Source of the DNA: Rosa chinensis
Lineage: Eukaryota > Streptophyta > Magnoliopsida > Rosales > Rosaceae
Reading direction: 5' to 3'
Assembly (NCBI RefSeq): GCF_002994745.2
Contig: NC_037088.1
Coordinates: 66,544,397-66,608,396, forward strand
DNA: 64,000 nt
Under the pieces are notes generated by a model that was given only the letters and a program-made list of their open reading frames with translations, searched no databases and was not told the origin of the DNA. Position 1 is the stretch's first letter, and each line of letters opens with the position of its first letter. Positions 34,597 to 46,369 of the stretch are shown here, piece by piece. Position numbers and translations under genes: made by a program.

Positions 34597-36559
34597 ATTC
34601 TCACTACAGTATGTCCCACAGAAAGCAGTAAAGGGGCAAGCCATCTCGGACTTTCTGGCACATCACCCTATGCTGGATGTCCCCGTGGATAGAGATTTAG
34701 AGGTCGCTGCCACAACTTTAGATCGCCCAGATTTGGCGTGCTTACCAGCGTACGCCGCGCTGTATCAAGCCACAGTCTCACTCCAGCCCTGGGTGTTATA
34801 TTTTGACGGGTCAAGAACGGATACACTAGCAGAAGCAGGAATTGCACTGGAGAATCCGGCTGGAGATCACTTTTCATACTCATTCCTGTTGGAGTTTCAA
34901 TGTACCAACAACCAGGCAGAATATGAGGCCTTAATCATAGGCCTAGAAGTACTGCTAGAAATGGGAATTAGAGATGTACAAATACTTGGCGATTCTCTCT
35001 TGGTTATCAATCAGTTGTGCAATGAGTTCAGATGCAATAGCTTCACGTTGGTCCCTTATTGGAACAGGACATTAGAATTGTTGGACTAATTTGATAACGT
35101 ACATCTTGAGCACATTCCTCGCGAGTGAAATTTTTCCGCGAACGAGTTGGCCCAGCTGGCAACAGGGGTAACATTGAGATATGGCATACGGGAGAGAATC
35201 CTCAAAGTCGAGCGTCGCACGCTTCCTTCATGGATGGCGAGAAGAGATCCTCCAGACGATACTTCAGTCGTGACCCTGGAATCCATTGACGTGGATTGGC
35301 GCATCCCTTTGATCAATTATCTCAAGCATCCTGATTAGACCACAGATAGAAGGATTCACTATCTTGCCCTCAACTATTTCCTCAAAGGTGATGAACTTCG
35401 CAGACGAGGAGAAGATAGCATGGATTTCAGATGTGTTTATGGCCGTGAAGCGAAACAACTCATGCGCGAAGTTCATTCTGGCATTTGTGGAGCTCACCAA
35501 GCAGGTCCAAAGATGCGATAGTTGCTCAGACGACATGGATATTTTTGGCCCAGTATCTTGAAGGATTGTATTGCGTTCGCTAAAGGTTGTTTGGATTGCT
35601 AAGCTCATGGGCCAGTCCAGCATGTTCCTAATATTCCAATGCAGCCCATTATACAGCCTTGGCCCGCAAGAGGATAGGCGCTGGATTTAATTGAGATGAT
35701 TCACCCACATTCATCACTTCAACACAAGTTCATCATCATCGCGACTGATTTCTTTACAAAGTGGGTTGAAGCAGAACCTTTGAAGGAAGCATCTGGTGGC
35801 ACATTGCAACAATTCCTATTCAGAAACATCATCTGCAGATTTGGAATGCCAAAAGTTTTTGTTTCGGACCGGGGGGCAGCTTTCATGGGTGGTGAAGTTG
35901 ATAAACTGACAAGAGAATGGGGAATACAGTTCATCCATTCCAGTCCTTATTATGCTCAGTCTAATGGTCAAGCGGAGGCCAGCAACAAGATCATTATCAA
36001 TTTGCTGAAGAAAATGTTGGAAGCTAATCCACGACAGTGGCATGAGACACCTTATGAAACTCTTTGGGCCTACCGCACCTCTAAGCGGAATCCCACCGCG
36101 ACAACACCTTATGCTTTGATGTTTGGCCATGATGCAGTCCTGCCGTTGGAAGTCAACGTCCAATCATTACGAGTTCGAGAGCAACATCATCTCATTGGAG
36201 AAGACTGCGTTCAGGCTATGTGGCAGGAACATGAAGACCTTAGCGAAAAGCGCTTGGAGGCTTTAGATAATTTGGTCATGGAAACGCAACGAGTTGCTCG
36301 CGCCTATGACAAGCGGACGCGGGGAAGGAGTTACAGCGAAGGAGAGTTGGTTTGGAAAGCAGTTCTCCCGCTTGGCGAAAAATTAGATGGTCGCGGCAAA
36401 TGGACTCCAAGATGGGAAGGCCTGTACATCATCTATAAAATCTTAGAGAAAGGAGCTTTTCATCTCAAGGACCTGGATGGAGATGTCCATCATAACCCTA
36501 TCAATGGGAGATACTTGAAGAAATACTTTCCCAATGTCTGGGATTCGGAGGAGTCGTAG
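34597..36559 (+). pseudogene. Element 1 pol, second part: RNase H and integrase
   Basis: Coding resumes in frame with 20398. RNase H keeps FDGS (about 34806), NQAEYEALI, LGDSLLVINQ and NFSANELAQLA, interrupted by stops at 35087-35089 and near 35126. The zinc-binding part of integrase (35330-35690) is scrambled by frameshifts. The catalytic core is open from 35696 to 36559, with SDRGAAFMGG and SNGQAEASNK carrying the second D and the E. The C-terminal part (GRGKWTPRWEGLYIIYKILE) is the usual plant Gypsy integrase tail. The end at 36557-36559 is the end of pol. Confidence 0.85.
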
Positions 36560-37204
36560 ACAGTTTATTCGCATAAGACATGGGGGACAATTCTAGTGTT
36601 CCTACACTCGCAAAGCCCATTCATGAAGGCCTGTTTTTGAGGCCCATAATCATTTCTTCGCTATGCCTAGCAACACTAGGGGGGCAACACTATACAATAC
36701 TAAGCCTAAAACCTAAATTTTTACAGCTTTGTATATGAATATTCATGCTATTTTATTTTCGTAAAAAATACTAAGCCCATTTTGGGTAAATATTTTCGTT
36801 GGTTGTTTGTTTATTATTAGAGTCAAAATAAATTTTGGGTAAATATCTTCTTCATCGTAGGCGCATCCAATGGGATGTGATGTCTAAGGTCTAGTTTGGA
36901 TACGAGCAGTGCTGACAAAGGGTCTCGTCCCCTGTCAATCAAGTGAGTTGAGCTCCGCCAAAATCGTTCCTCTCTTCACCTGGTCATGTTCCAAAGGAGT
37001 TTTTGAAAGGAGAAGAGAAATATCCCTAAGTCCAAAACGTTTTTTCTTGTATGTTGCGTCACTTTATGTGTTGTTCTTGTTTTTGTTTTGTTTTGAGTCT
37101 TAGGATGTCCTTTCAACTGTTTATGATGAGTTTATATCTCTAAAAAAAAAATCATAAATACAATTCTTAGGGGGCAATTCTAAGTGTTCCTACACTCGCG
37201 AAGC
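36560..37204. other. Element 1 region between integrase and the homeobox segment
   Basis: No gene was seen. Two purine-started copies of a roughly 34-bp sequence (GGGGGACAATTCTAGTGTTC at 36583 and GGGGGCAATTCTAAGTGTTC at 37170) flank this stretch. The second copy ends a few bases from the 3' end of the homeobox segment and may mark a capture junction. Confidence 0.55.
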
Positions 37205-37216
37205 TACTAAGCCGAG

Positions 37217-37290
37217 TCAGCGGCTCCGGAAACTTTTTCCAGCTTTGCCCTCGCAGGAAAGGTTGAGCTCAAGGGAAATGTGAGAGCCAC
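37217..37290 (-). pseudogene. WUS: WUSCHEL-type homeobox gene, 3' tail with EAR-like motif
   Basis: This 74-base piece is the end of the homeobox coding sequence at 47347-48022, cut off by the CACTA element. If the element and one copy of its TSD are ignored, the frame continues exactly and ends at a TGA at 37217-37219, giving 249 residues in all. The tail encodes SLELNLS, which corresponds to the SLELRLN-type EAR-like repression motif at the C terminus of WUS. Finding this motif at the predicted place is strong support for the gene assignment and for the insertion model. Confidence 0.85.
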
Positions 37291-37293
37291 CAC

Positions 37294-38345
37294 CACTACA
37301 ACAAAAAACCTCATTTGCGAGAAACAAATTCCTCGCTAAAAACAGACATTTCGTCGCGGAAGTACTTCCGCGAGGAAATTATTTTCGTCTTCAATTCGTC
37401 GGAGAATGCTCGTCAAGAAAAGGTTTAGCGACGAAAAAACAATGTCCTCGTCAAACCCTTTCCGTGATGAAATCTATTTGTCTCGCTATTATTCTATAGC
37501 GACAATTTCTTTCCTCACTCAAACCCATACTTTTTTCTCGTTAAAAAAGTTCAACGATTAGAAAATAGTCGTTAAATATATTTTCCGACATACTAGATTT
37601 CGTCGCGAAATTAATTATTTCCTCGCCAATGATAACTAAAATTAAAAAATGTAAATAAACAAAATATTTAAATTACTTTTTCTGCGACGAATTTTCGTCG
37701 TTATAAGCTTTGGGTGAGGAAGCTTTTTCTCGCTGTAAACCTTTTTTAGCGAGGATATTTTGTTTCATTGTACCATGTATTCTTTCAACGAGAAAAAGTT
37801 TTTTCGTTAAAGATACTTAACAACGAGGAATATGTTTTCCATCGGCGTTGGAACTACGGTTTTTGGAACGAAAATATTTTCGTCGTTATAAATAGCTTTG
37901 GGCGACCAAGTTTTTCTTCGCTATAAACTGTTTTCAGTGAGGAAATTTTGTTTCTTTGTAAAATGTATCTTTTCAATGAGAAAAGGTTTTCTCGATAAAG
38001 ATACTCAATAGTGAGGAATGTGTTTTTCGTCGGTGTATAGACTACAGTTTTTGGGACAAAAATATTTTCGTCGTTATAAATAACTTTGGGCGAGGAAGTT
38101 TTTCCTCTCTATAAACTGATTTCAGCGAGGAAATTTTGTTTCATCGTAATATATATCTTTTTCAAGAAGAAAAAGTTTTCTCGATAAAGATACTCAACGA
38201 GGAATGTGTTTTCCGTCAGTGTAGGATCTACAGTCTACAGTGAGAAAATTTATTTTTGTCGTTATTGATTTTAATCTATAGCGAGGAAATTTATTTTTGT
38301 TGCAGTTATCTTCTTATTACGATATGACCTGTCGGCGATACATAT
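37294..38345. repeat. CACTA left subterminal repeats
   Basis: Dense copies of GCGAGGAAA and TTTTCGTCG motifs occur in both orientations. From about 37690 to 38290 they form roughly three degenerate units of about 180-190 bp containing TTTTGGAACGAAAATATTTTC-like segments. Such arrays are where the TNPA-type protein binds in known CACTA elements. Confidence 0.75.
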
Positions 38346-38524
38346 TATTTTATTCTAAAAAGAGGATTCTTATTCAAAACTAGTTAAACAGTAAACAAAA
38401 TAATAATTCATAATGTTGTCTACCATAACTACTAATTGGAATAGTCTAAAGTCAATATTGAACTAAAAATGATCCAAAAGTCAATTAACTTGTTTAACTG
38501 ATACTAAATCCTAGATAAGCATAA

Positions 38525-40719
38525 CTAACTTGATGCTTGTTGGTTCATAAAGGTTGCCATGAACTGCTCAAACTTTTTGCCTTGCTCCTGCAATTCTTGG
38601 ATCAGCACGTTTTGTGCATCAATCTTTTCTTGTTGAGCCTTTATAGTATCTTGAGTCTCTTCAAGTTTATCTTCTAACTCTTTATTCTTCTCAGACATTT
38701 CATCTAGTGACGATCGAGAAGTGCTAGATGGTGGAGGCCTAGGGCCAAAACCACAACCCTTGATGTAGCCTGATTTTACTCCAAGAACCTTTGCACATAT
38801 TTCATCATCATTCATAGTTTGAGTCCCATCAGGAAGGGTTGTCTCGGTTCGCATCTTAACCATTTGATCCTGCAAATAAAAGAAAATACATTTAAGTGTG
38901 TGTGCTTAGTTTCTAGTAAATCAAAATAATCTCTTATAATCTATAGGTATATTCATCATCTTAATCTATGTAATTGTTTTTTATATAAATACATATCTCC
39001 GTATGAATATGCATATATAGTTATACATCTATAATTCAAGTTATATTATACACATCAATAGATCACTTACCCATAATTCTTTCGCTCCCAAGTCCCAACC
39101 TTTTTTAATGCTTTTGTACTCCATTTCAAAGCGTTCAATTGCACCTAGCATCTCCCCTGATTGTGCAGCCTATTGCATTAAACAAACAAAATGTTGTTAA
39201 GACATGTATAATAGTTACAATATATTAATTAATAAAATTATATAGATAACTTACAATCTGTTCTTGATGCGACATAAAAGACTTCGACCCTGCTTTATGG
39301 TGATATTTCAAATGTGACCTATTAATAGAATTTTTCTCTGAAACAATCTGGAAAGTATAACATATCAAATGATTATTTTGGAATTATAATTTTATGTTCT
39401 TATCATTAAAAAGCAAACTGAAATGTAGAAATTATTAACAAAATTAGTGTAGTATTTGAAAAGCAACTATAGCAAAAATAAAAAGAATAAACAAACAATC
39501 TTGTACGTACCTGAAAATCTTCACTAGAAAAATAAGTGCACAGAAAAGCCCATTCATCTTCAGTTTTAACATCTTTGTGTTTATTTTCTAATGCTTCCTC
39601 TTTTGTTGAGAATTGCTCAAAATGCTTCTTCAGCTTATAACGGAAGTTAGCAAACACTGTTCCAAAAGATTTATTCACATATCTCTTAACCCAAGGTAGA
39701 GACATGTCAATGTCGTACTTAGTCTGCATATAAATAATTTAATGTTAGACAAAATACTTTACTATAGTTATATAATAAAATAAGAAAATTATTTAGGAAA
39801 AAAAAATCACTCACAGTTATTCTTTTGATCAAACTTGTTCTATCTTCTGGTTTTACTTCCTTCCATTTTTTCACATTTAGAGGTGCATGATTCCGAATGG
39901 TGAATCCAATTTCATTAGCAAACATTTCTGCATATGGACCTGTGGGTCTGCCATTTTCTTTCTTGAAAGTCACAGGTATTTTAGTACCAAGCTGCTCATG
40001 CACCTTATCAGCATTTAAACCTCTTGTCTTTCCACGCACTTTTTTTCTGGACCTTCTGTTAAAAATTTAATTAGTGAAGTACATGTATAATTAATAAATT
40101 TTAAATACAACAAAGCAACACAATGAGTACCTGTAGTAGATCCTTGGATATCGACTGATGTCCTAGCATCATTCAACCCTTCAGTTGTAGTATTTATTGA
40201 TGGCTGGTTAGTAGTTTGGCACTGAACGTGTGCATTCATTGAGTCACCTGTTATAATCAATGTAATTTTAACTTATGATTTCTATTTTTTTTTTTTTTGG
40301 GAATCAAGTCATGGGTTGAAAAAACTTAATATTGCAGTAGTTGTTTTAGACCCATAAAGAATATATATATATATATATATAACCTAATTCAAAATTGTCA
40401 GAGTCTAACTTACCAACAATAGGCCTTTGGATAATGGTACTAGCAATAGCCCTTTGGGTAGTTCTATTAGAGGTAGGCATATCAGGAACATCAAGTTCAT
40501 CTTGCAAAGAATTTGGAAGTGAAGGTTCGTTTGCTTGTACACGTCGCCGTTTTGTCAAAGTGACACCTGTTCATTTAACATGATTTTGAGTACTCATGAG
40601 TGAAATAAATAAAATAATTCTATATTTACATACTATGTTTGTAGCAAAGAAATTGTATTGTACATACCAACATTAGCCTTTTGGGCACCGGAAACGTTCG
40701 AACGAAGACGTTTCGACAT
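38525..40719 (-). CDS. CACTA TNPA-like protein (Transposase_24 family), about eight exons
   Basis: A minus-strand gene starts with ATG at 40719 (MSKRLRSNVSGAQ) and ends with TAG at 38525-38527. Exons supported by GT-AG borders are about 40668-40719, 40414-40566, 40131-40247, 39815-40055, 39511-39724, 39255-39347, 39071-39170 and 38525-38870. The exon at 39815-40055 carries RGKTRGLNADKV and GFTIRNHAPLNVKKWKEV, which match the plant transposase family 24 pattern. The C terminus is a coiled coil (MSEKNKELEDKLEETQDT). Known relatives bind subterminal repeats and help excision. The phase between the third and fourth exons did not fit in my reading, so one border is wrong or the gene is damaged. 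Confidence 0.7.
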
Positions 40720-40942
40720 TTTGTCACTGTTACTATAAGAGAAATAAAATAAGTTTAACTTGCAAGACTTACAAGAAGAGCCAAAACTACAACTACATTG
40801 GATATCCAAATCAAATTTCGAGCTAATTAAAAATTTGAACATACATGTGACTAATAATAATTATAAACTTCATACATAAATGAAAAGTCATAATATTATA
40901 GAGAATAGAAAAACAATGAAAAATTATTAAAAGAAGTTTCAG

Positions 40943-41950
40943 GGAATATATTTTGGAAATGTTAGTTTCAGGGAAGCATCTTACAGTGGAGGAGGAAACA
41001 TCACATTTAAAGGAAACCTTGAAGACAATGCTGATTTCACTGCAAGGCTCTATCAAGGAGATCTTCTTTTGGGGGACTTGCCTCTTCACTTTGTATATTC
41101 AGTAAGCTATCTCCTGTGCATTAAAGTTGCAAATCACATTGAGAGTCAACCTATTATTTTCTTTTATTACTTTTTTCTGTGTATCCAATCTGATACATAA
41201 TAGTACAACTTTGAATTTTCCAGCCTGTGACTTGTCATGTATATATAGTTAAACTGGGTATACTTCTACTAATGCAGGTGAAATCGGAGAATAATTCTCG
41301 ACTAGGCCTTTTTCTTAATTTCGTTTCTACTCTAAACAAAAAAAAGTCAGTACTTCTTGTATCCTGGAATTCGAACCTCTCAAGCAAATTTAGTACAGTG
41401 ATTAGGACACGTCAACTTGAAAGACCAGGAACTGCCCCTGGATGGGTTATAGAGGAGAGTAGCATCAGAATGAAGGGATGCAGACTAACTGAAATACATG
41501 CGGTGTGCTACAGGTCAAAGCCTGAGTTTGATGAAAAGATACCGAAATCCAAAACTAGCCAAGATAATTCTTCTGCTCATAATTCAACGGAGTACTATAC
41601 AGTGCTTGGTCATATTTCAGTGAAATCTTGTGGACAAAATTCAGATTTTCCACCTTCCGATTCGTGGCTTGTCCAAGGTCAATTCATCCAATGGACTACA
41701 GGATCTGAGGATTCCAAGTACCTTAGTCTTAAGATCGCTTGGAAATTGAAAGATGGGAATGATTCTGCATACTCAACCTATAACATTTATGTTGAGAAAC
41801 TAGCAGAAGGAAAACCAAGAGGACACTCCTATCTTGGAGTGGCTAGAGTGGAAGCTTTTTATGTTTATGACCTGGCAGTTCCTTCTGACACTTCTACCAT
41901 CAAGTTCATTATTCAAGTGTGTGACCTGGTAGAATTGCTTGTTATCAGTT
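40943..41950 (+). pseudogene. Captured fragment like the C-terminal part of cytosolic endo-beta-N-acetylglucosaminidase (ENGase)
   Basis: Two exon-like blocks lie inside the CACTA element on its plus strand. The first, 40943-41101, begins after an AG and ends before GTAAGC and encodes SYSGGGNITFKGNLEDNADF and LLLGDLPLHFVYS. The second, from 41278, encodes GTAPGWVIEESSI, LTEIHAVCYRSKPEF, YNIYVEKLAEGKPRGHSYLG and TIKFIIQVCD. I recognise these as close to the region after the GH85 domain in plant ENGase, an enzyme that trims N-glycans. The catalytic GH85 domain is absent, so this piece is not an enzyme. The intron is kept, which points to capture from genomic DNA. The assignment is from memory and needs a search. 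Confidence 0.55.
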
Positions 41951-42109
41951 TTTCTTTGTCTTTTTTGTTTCTTCAATTTGGTACTTCTTGCAGTTGAAGT
42001 GGAGAATAAGTTAGTTTGAGTGGTCTTCAATCTTCAATTCCATCAGAATAATTAACTATTATGGAGGCTTGGCTCGTTATGGTGGTTGTTGATGTTTGAT
42101 TTTTCCCCA

Positions 42110-42174
42110 GGGATGCAATTGTTCTGGAGCAAAGCTTTGGAGCTCCTAAAGTGACAAAGAGTATCAAAAGAGTA
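42110..42174 (+). pseudogene. Short captured fragment resembling mitochondrial chaperonin CPN60
   Basis: A block following TTTTCCCCAG encodes DAIVLEQSFGAPKVTKSI. The string VLEQSFGAPKVTK is close to a conserved segment near the N terminus of HSP60/CPN60 proteins. Only about 20 residues match before the similarity ends, so this is suggestive and no more. It lies just downstream of the ENGase-like fragment, as would be expected for serial capture. Confidence 0.4.
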
Positions 42175-44029
42175 TGAATTTTTAGGTGACTCTTTATAGC
42201 TAATTAGCTTACTTGCATCTTTTGATGTTTGTAGGAGAAAGATATTAAGGTTGAGGTTACTGACCATATTATGCTCGAGTCATTCATACTTGATGAGGCA
42301 AGGTATTAGTTTATCTAGTGCATAGCTAGTATCTGCCATTTGCTTTCTTGTCTTTTTCTTTTTCTCTTTCTTTATCTTTATCTTATCTTTGTTTGTTCAT
42401 GCAACTGTTTTGGTTTCTCTCGCTTTAGGAACAGGGAAGGTAAATTTAACAAGGTTCTCACAACCTCTGCAATCCACAGTTCCCAATTGCAGGAGAGGAT
42501 TATTTATGTTGATCTAGCTAAGTTTATTTCTTTACATGCTTTTTTTTTTTTTTCATTTTTTACAGTTGGTTTAGCACTAATCACAGATATTAAGAATCTT
42601 CAAACTTTCTTATACTTTTTGCTTTGGTAGATTATTTAAGTAGTGGCATGTCAAGAAAACCATAGTAATAGTTTCTGAACAAATAAGCTTTTTTGTTTTT
42701 TAGGTGAGAATTGAAGAGGCCAAACAAAACAGCAATGAAAGTACACAACCTTAATCTCACTATCCATACTTAAACCTTAATTTCGTATAGTTTCTTAGCT
42801 GCACAAAATTGGGAGACCATGGAATTTACAAACCCAAACACAAAAACATCAAATAAATTTCTTTTCCATTCCTCTACTACATATTATTGGAATTAAATCA
42901 AAACCCATAACCAAGATCGGCAGTTGTTTATTATATTGGCACCCACCTTTATAATCAAAGGAACCAAAACAACTTCATGAAGAAGTTGATGAAAATCAGA
43001 AGCAATTTCATTATATAATAAACGAATAAAAAATTCCAAGAAGAGCACAATCTGAATTCTTCAACCATATTGCTTAGTACAGAGAAATTAAACTCATCGA
43101 TCATCTCTAGGATATTTACAGTAGCAAACTCCTAAATCATCATCATCACTATCTTTTGCAGATGGACAACTGGGTTATAGTTTCTGGAAATTATTCAATT
43201 CAACCCAGACCCAATTCGATCGAAACCTTTATTGTGTTCTTGAAAATAAGATTTTCGTTAATCAAACTATACAACAATGATGTATAAGGAGGAAGAAAGA
43301 TGAATGTAGTCTTACCTGCAGAGATCAGAGCTTCAAACAAGGGAGATGCAGAGAGGGAGGCTCAAAGACGTATTATGAAGATGAAGGTCGACGAGATCGC
43401 CGTGAGAGAGATAATTGAGTTTTGTTTGTTTTAGGTTTTATCTCTTGTTTTCGTTTTTAGATTAGCGCTTTTTTTTTTCCCTCCCCCTTCGGTAAATGAA
43501 ACAAAAATGTCCCGCTTCTTTATTTTTCATTTTTTTTTTTTTTTTTTTTTTTTTTCATCTTTCTAATCCTTCAATATGTCATTTATAAAAATAAAAATGT
43601 GTTTATAAAAATAAAAATGGGTTTAGGGTATCTCTATGATTGTGAATATCTTAACGGTTTTTAATTGTGGAGAAGTCTATGATATTTCCATCATAATTTT
43701 AAAAGCATGAATATGAATAATGGTTATGCATATGAATAATGATTATGAAATTAGATGGCTCGTTATCACATTGCACATTTGAAAGGAAAAGAAAAAAAAA
43801 TGATTCCGACAAATATAATCTCTTAGCACATGTCATTCATTGGTAATCTTATAGTATATGTCGGTCTGTCTCTTATAGAGCATTTACCCTTAATCTATTA
43901 GAAATGTGAAAACTTCTCAATCTAATGGGAATAGCAAAATAATATGTAGTTTTTGGTTATCTTTTTTACTTGTTTTTCTATGTTCTCAATGAGAAGATTT
44001 CTTGTTTAGAGGAGATATCCTGTTAAGGT
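42175..44029. other. CACTA interior without a recognised gene
   Basis: AT-rich sequence with homopolymer T runs (42540, 43530). Small open frames such as that near 42340-42630 show no family features. The stretch from 43310 to 43480 has an exon-like purine-rich composition but no frame I can support. Confidence 0.4.
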
Positions 44030-44190
44030 GGAGATATCTAATTAAGACGGGAATATCTAATCGAGGTGGAAATATTTGGTCGAGGTAGGAAATTTTGGTC
44101 GAGGTTGAAATATCTGGTTGAGGTGGGAATATCTGATCAAGGTGGAAATATCCGGTCAAGGCATGAATATCTAATCGAGGAGGAAATAAC
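44030..44190. repeat. Short tandem repeats, about 20-21 bp unit
   Basis: A degenerate unit of the form GAGGTGGAAATATCTGGTC repeats about eight times. It has no coding potential. Confidence 0.7.
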
Positions 44191-44209
44191 TTGTAGAGAA
44201 GGATCTACT

Positions 44210-45660
44210 TCATGGTTGCTTTAGAATGAAGTAATGAACCTAAACAATTTAAATGCAATGTATAAGTCATACAACTATAGGAATAAAATTGGTATAGACC
44301 AATGTGTTTGTAATTAAAATTAATTTTTTTTATCTTATGTCCTCGCACATCCATTGATGGAATATATACAAACGTGATGTGAAAAAATAAGCACGTTTCG
44401 CGGTTGTCACGGCATAGGTCAACCAATAAAACATATAAGTGACTACGGTTGACCAATCCGATCGGATTCGAAAATATGGTGAAATTGGCTAAATTTTTTA
44501 CCACACTCATAATTTATTGTAATAAACTAATCCAACGGTCGGTTTTTCCATTTTCTTTGAATTGATCGGGGTTGCTCTTTGGAGTGTATGATATATAAAT
44601 ATAGGTTTATAAGAGTAACTATGTTTGACCTAGTTGATCGAATTCGAAACGAGAACCAAATTGGCTGGATTTTTTACAACCATTATAAAACATTACAATC
44701 TCTCCATCGAGCGGTTGGTTTCTCCGAATTCATTTTCCACTTCATGGTTGCTTTAGAATGAACCTAAACAATTTAAATGCAATGTATAAGGCATACAACT
44801 ATAGGAATAAAATTGGTATAGACCAATGTGTTTGTAATTAAAATTAATTTTTTTTTATCTTGTGTCCACGCACATCCATCGATTGAATATATACAAACGT
44901 GATGTGAAAAAATAAGCACGTTTCGCGGTTGTCACGGCATGGGTCAACCAATAAAACATATAAGTGACTACGGTTGACCCATCCGATCGGATTCGAAAAT
45001 ATGGTGAAATTGGCTAAATTTTTTACCACACTCATAATTTATTGTAATAAACTCATCCAATGGTCGGTTTTTCCATTTTATTTGAATTGATAGGGGTTGC
45101 TCTTTGGAGTGTATGATATATAAATATAGGTTTATAAGAGTAACTACGTTTGACCTAGTTGATCGAATTCGAAACGAGAACCAAATTGGCTGGATTTTCT
45201 ACAACCACCATAAAACATTACAATCTCTCCATCGAGCGGTTGGTTTCTCCGAATTCATTTTCCACTTCATGGTTGCTTTAGAATGAGCTTAAACAATTTA
45301 AATGCAATGTATAAGTCATACAACTTTAGGAATAAAATTGGTATAGTCCAATGTGTTTGTAATTAAAATTAATTTTTTTTATCTTATGCCCACGCACATC
45401 CATCGATGGAATATATACAAACGTGATGTGAAAAAATAAGCACGTTTCGCGGTTGCCACGCCATCGGTCAACCAATAAAACATATAAGTGACTACAGTTG
45501 ACCAATCCGATCGGATTCTAAAATATGGTGAAATTGGCTAAATTTTTTACCATACTCATAATTTATTGTAATAAACCCATCCAACGGTCGGTTTTTCCAT
45601 TTTATTTGAATTGATAGGGGTTGCTCTTTGGAGTGTGTGATATATAAATATAGGTTTATA
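44210..45660. repeat. 525-bp tandem repeat, almost three units, each a diverged dimer
   Basis: Units begin with CTTCATGGTTGCTTTAGAAT at 44210, 44742 and 45266, so the period is about 524-532 bp. The third unit is cut at about 45660. Within a unit the two halves are themselves related: each has a TTGACC...GATCGNATTCGAAA...AAATTGGCTNNATTTTTTAC series about 265 bp apart. The array is therefore a two-level repeat. The parallel short open frames on both strands are repeats of each other, not genes. Confidence 0.8.
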
Positions 45661-45851
45661 AAAAATTAGTGTCTTTAAAAATTTATTTATCAATAAATTA
45701 GTATCTATATATAAATATAGATTTTTTTGGGTACAATGTAGTTATATAGATCTATTATATTTGGTTGTATTTGATCATTATCCATTGAATTTCCAAAGCT
45801 TGATTAAAAAAAAAAAACTTGTGTCTTTAAATATTTATTTATAAATAAAGC

Positions 45852-46068
45852 CCGCAAGGCCCGGCCCAAAAAAGCCCTCAAGGCCAAGCCCGGCCCGGCC
45901 CGAAAAAGCCCGCAAGGCCCGCTTTATATGGACGGGCTTGGATCCTTTGATTTTTAATAAAGCCCGGCCCGGCCCGGCCCGCAATTATTTAAAATTATAG
46001 CAAGGCCCGGCCAGGCCCGGCCCAAGCCCGCTATGAATCCGGGCCCGGCCCGTTGACGACCCCTAGAT
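45852..46068. repeat. GC-rich AAGCCCGGCCC repeat with hAT-like end
   Basis: A GC-rich island in AT-rich DNA is made of AAGCCCGCAAGGCCCGGCCC-type units. The right border CGTTGACGACCCCTAG, inverted, resembles the TAGGGGTGTCAACGGGC ends seen in plant hAT-type MITEs. The left end is not defined. Confidence 0.5.
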
Positions 46069-46369
46069 TAAACAAAACAAACCATGATTAATCAAACAAA
46101 ACAAAACAACAATAAGATTTTAGATACCTACCCACAAGGAGAGTTTCAGAGAGAGCTGATAAGGAGAAACTAACAAGTAGAGTTTTGTCCTCTTAGTTCT
46201 CTTTTATATGTTTTATTATTTATTTTTTTTTTATTACAATCTTAATTACTACTATTTTTTACTGCCCACCAAAAGAAAAAATCTACCCGCTCTTTTTCTT
46301 TTTTAATACCGCCAATTTTTCTCCCTTATTTTTTTTCCCACCAAAACCTACAGCGATGAAATAATTAGA

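Noticed and set aside
44205..45286. Pairs of similar short proteins on both strands
   Set aside because: They are copies of one frame in a tandem repeat, without start context or homology.
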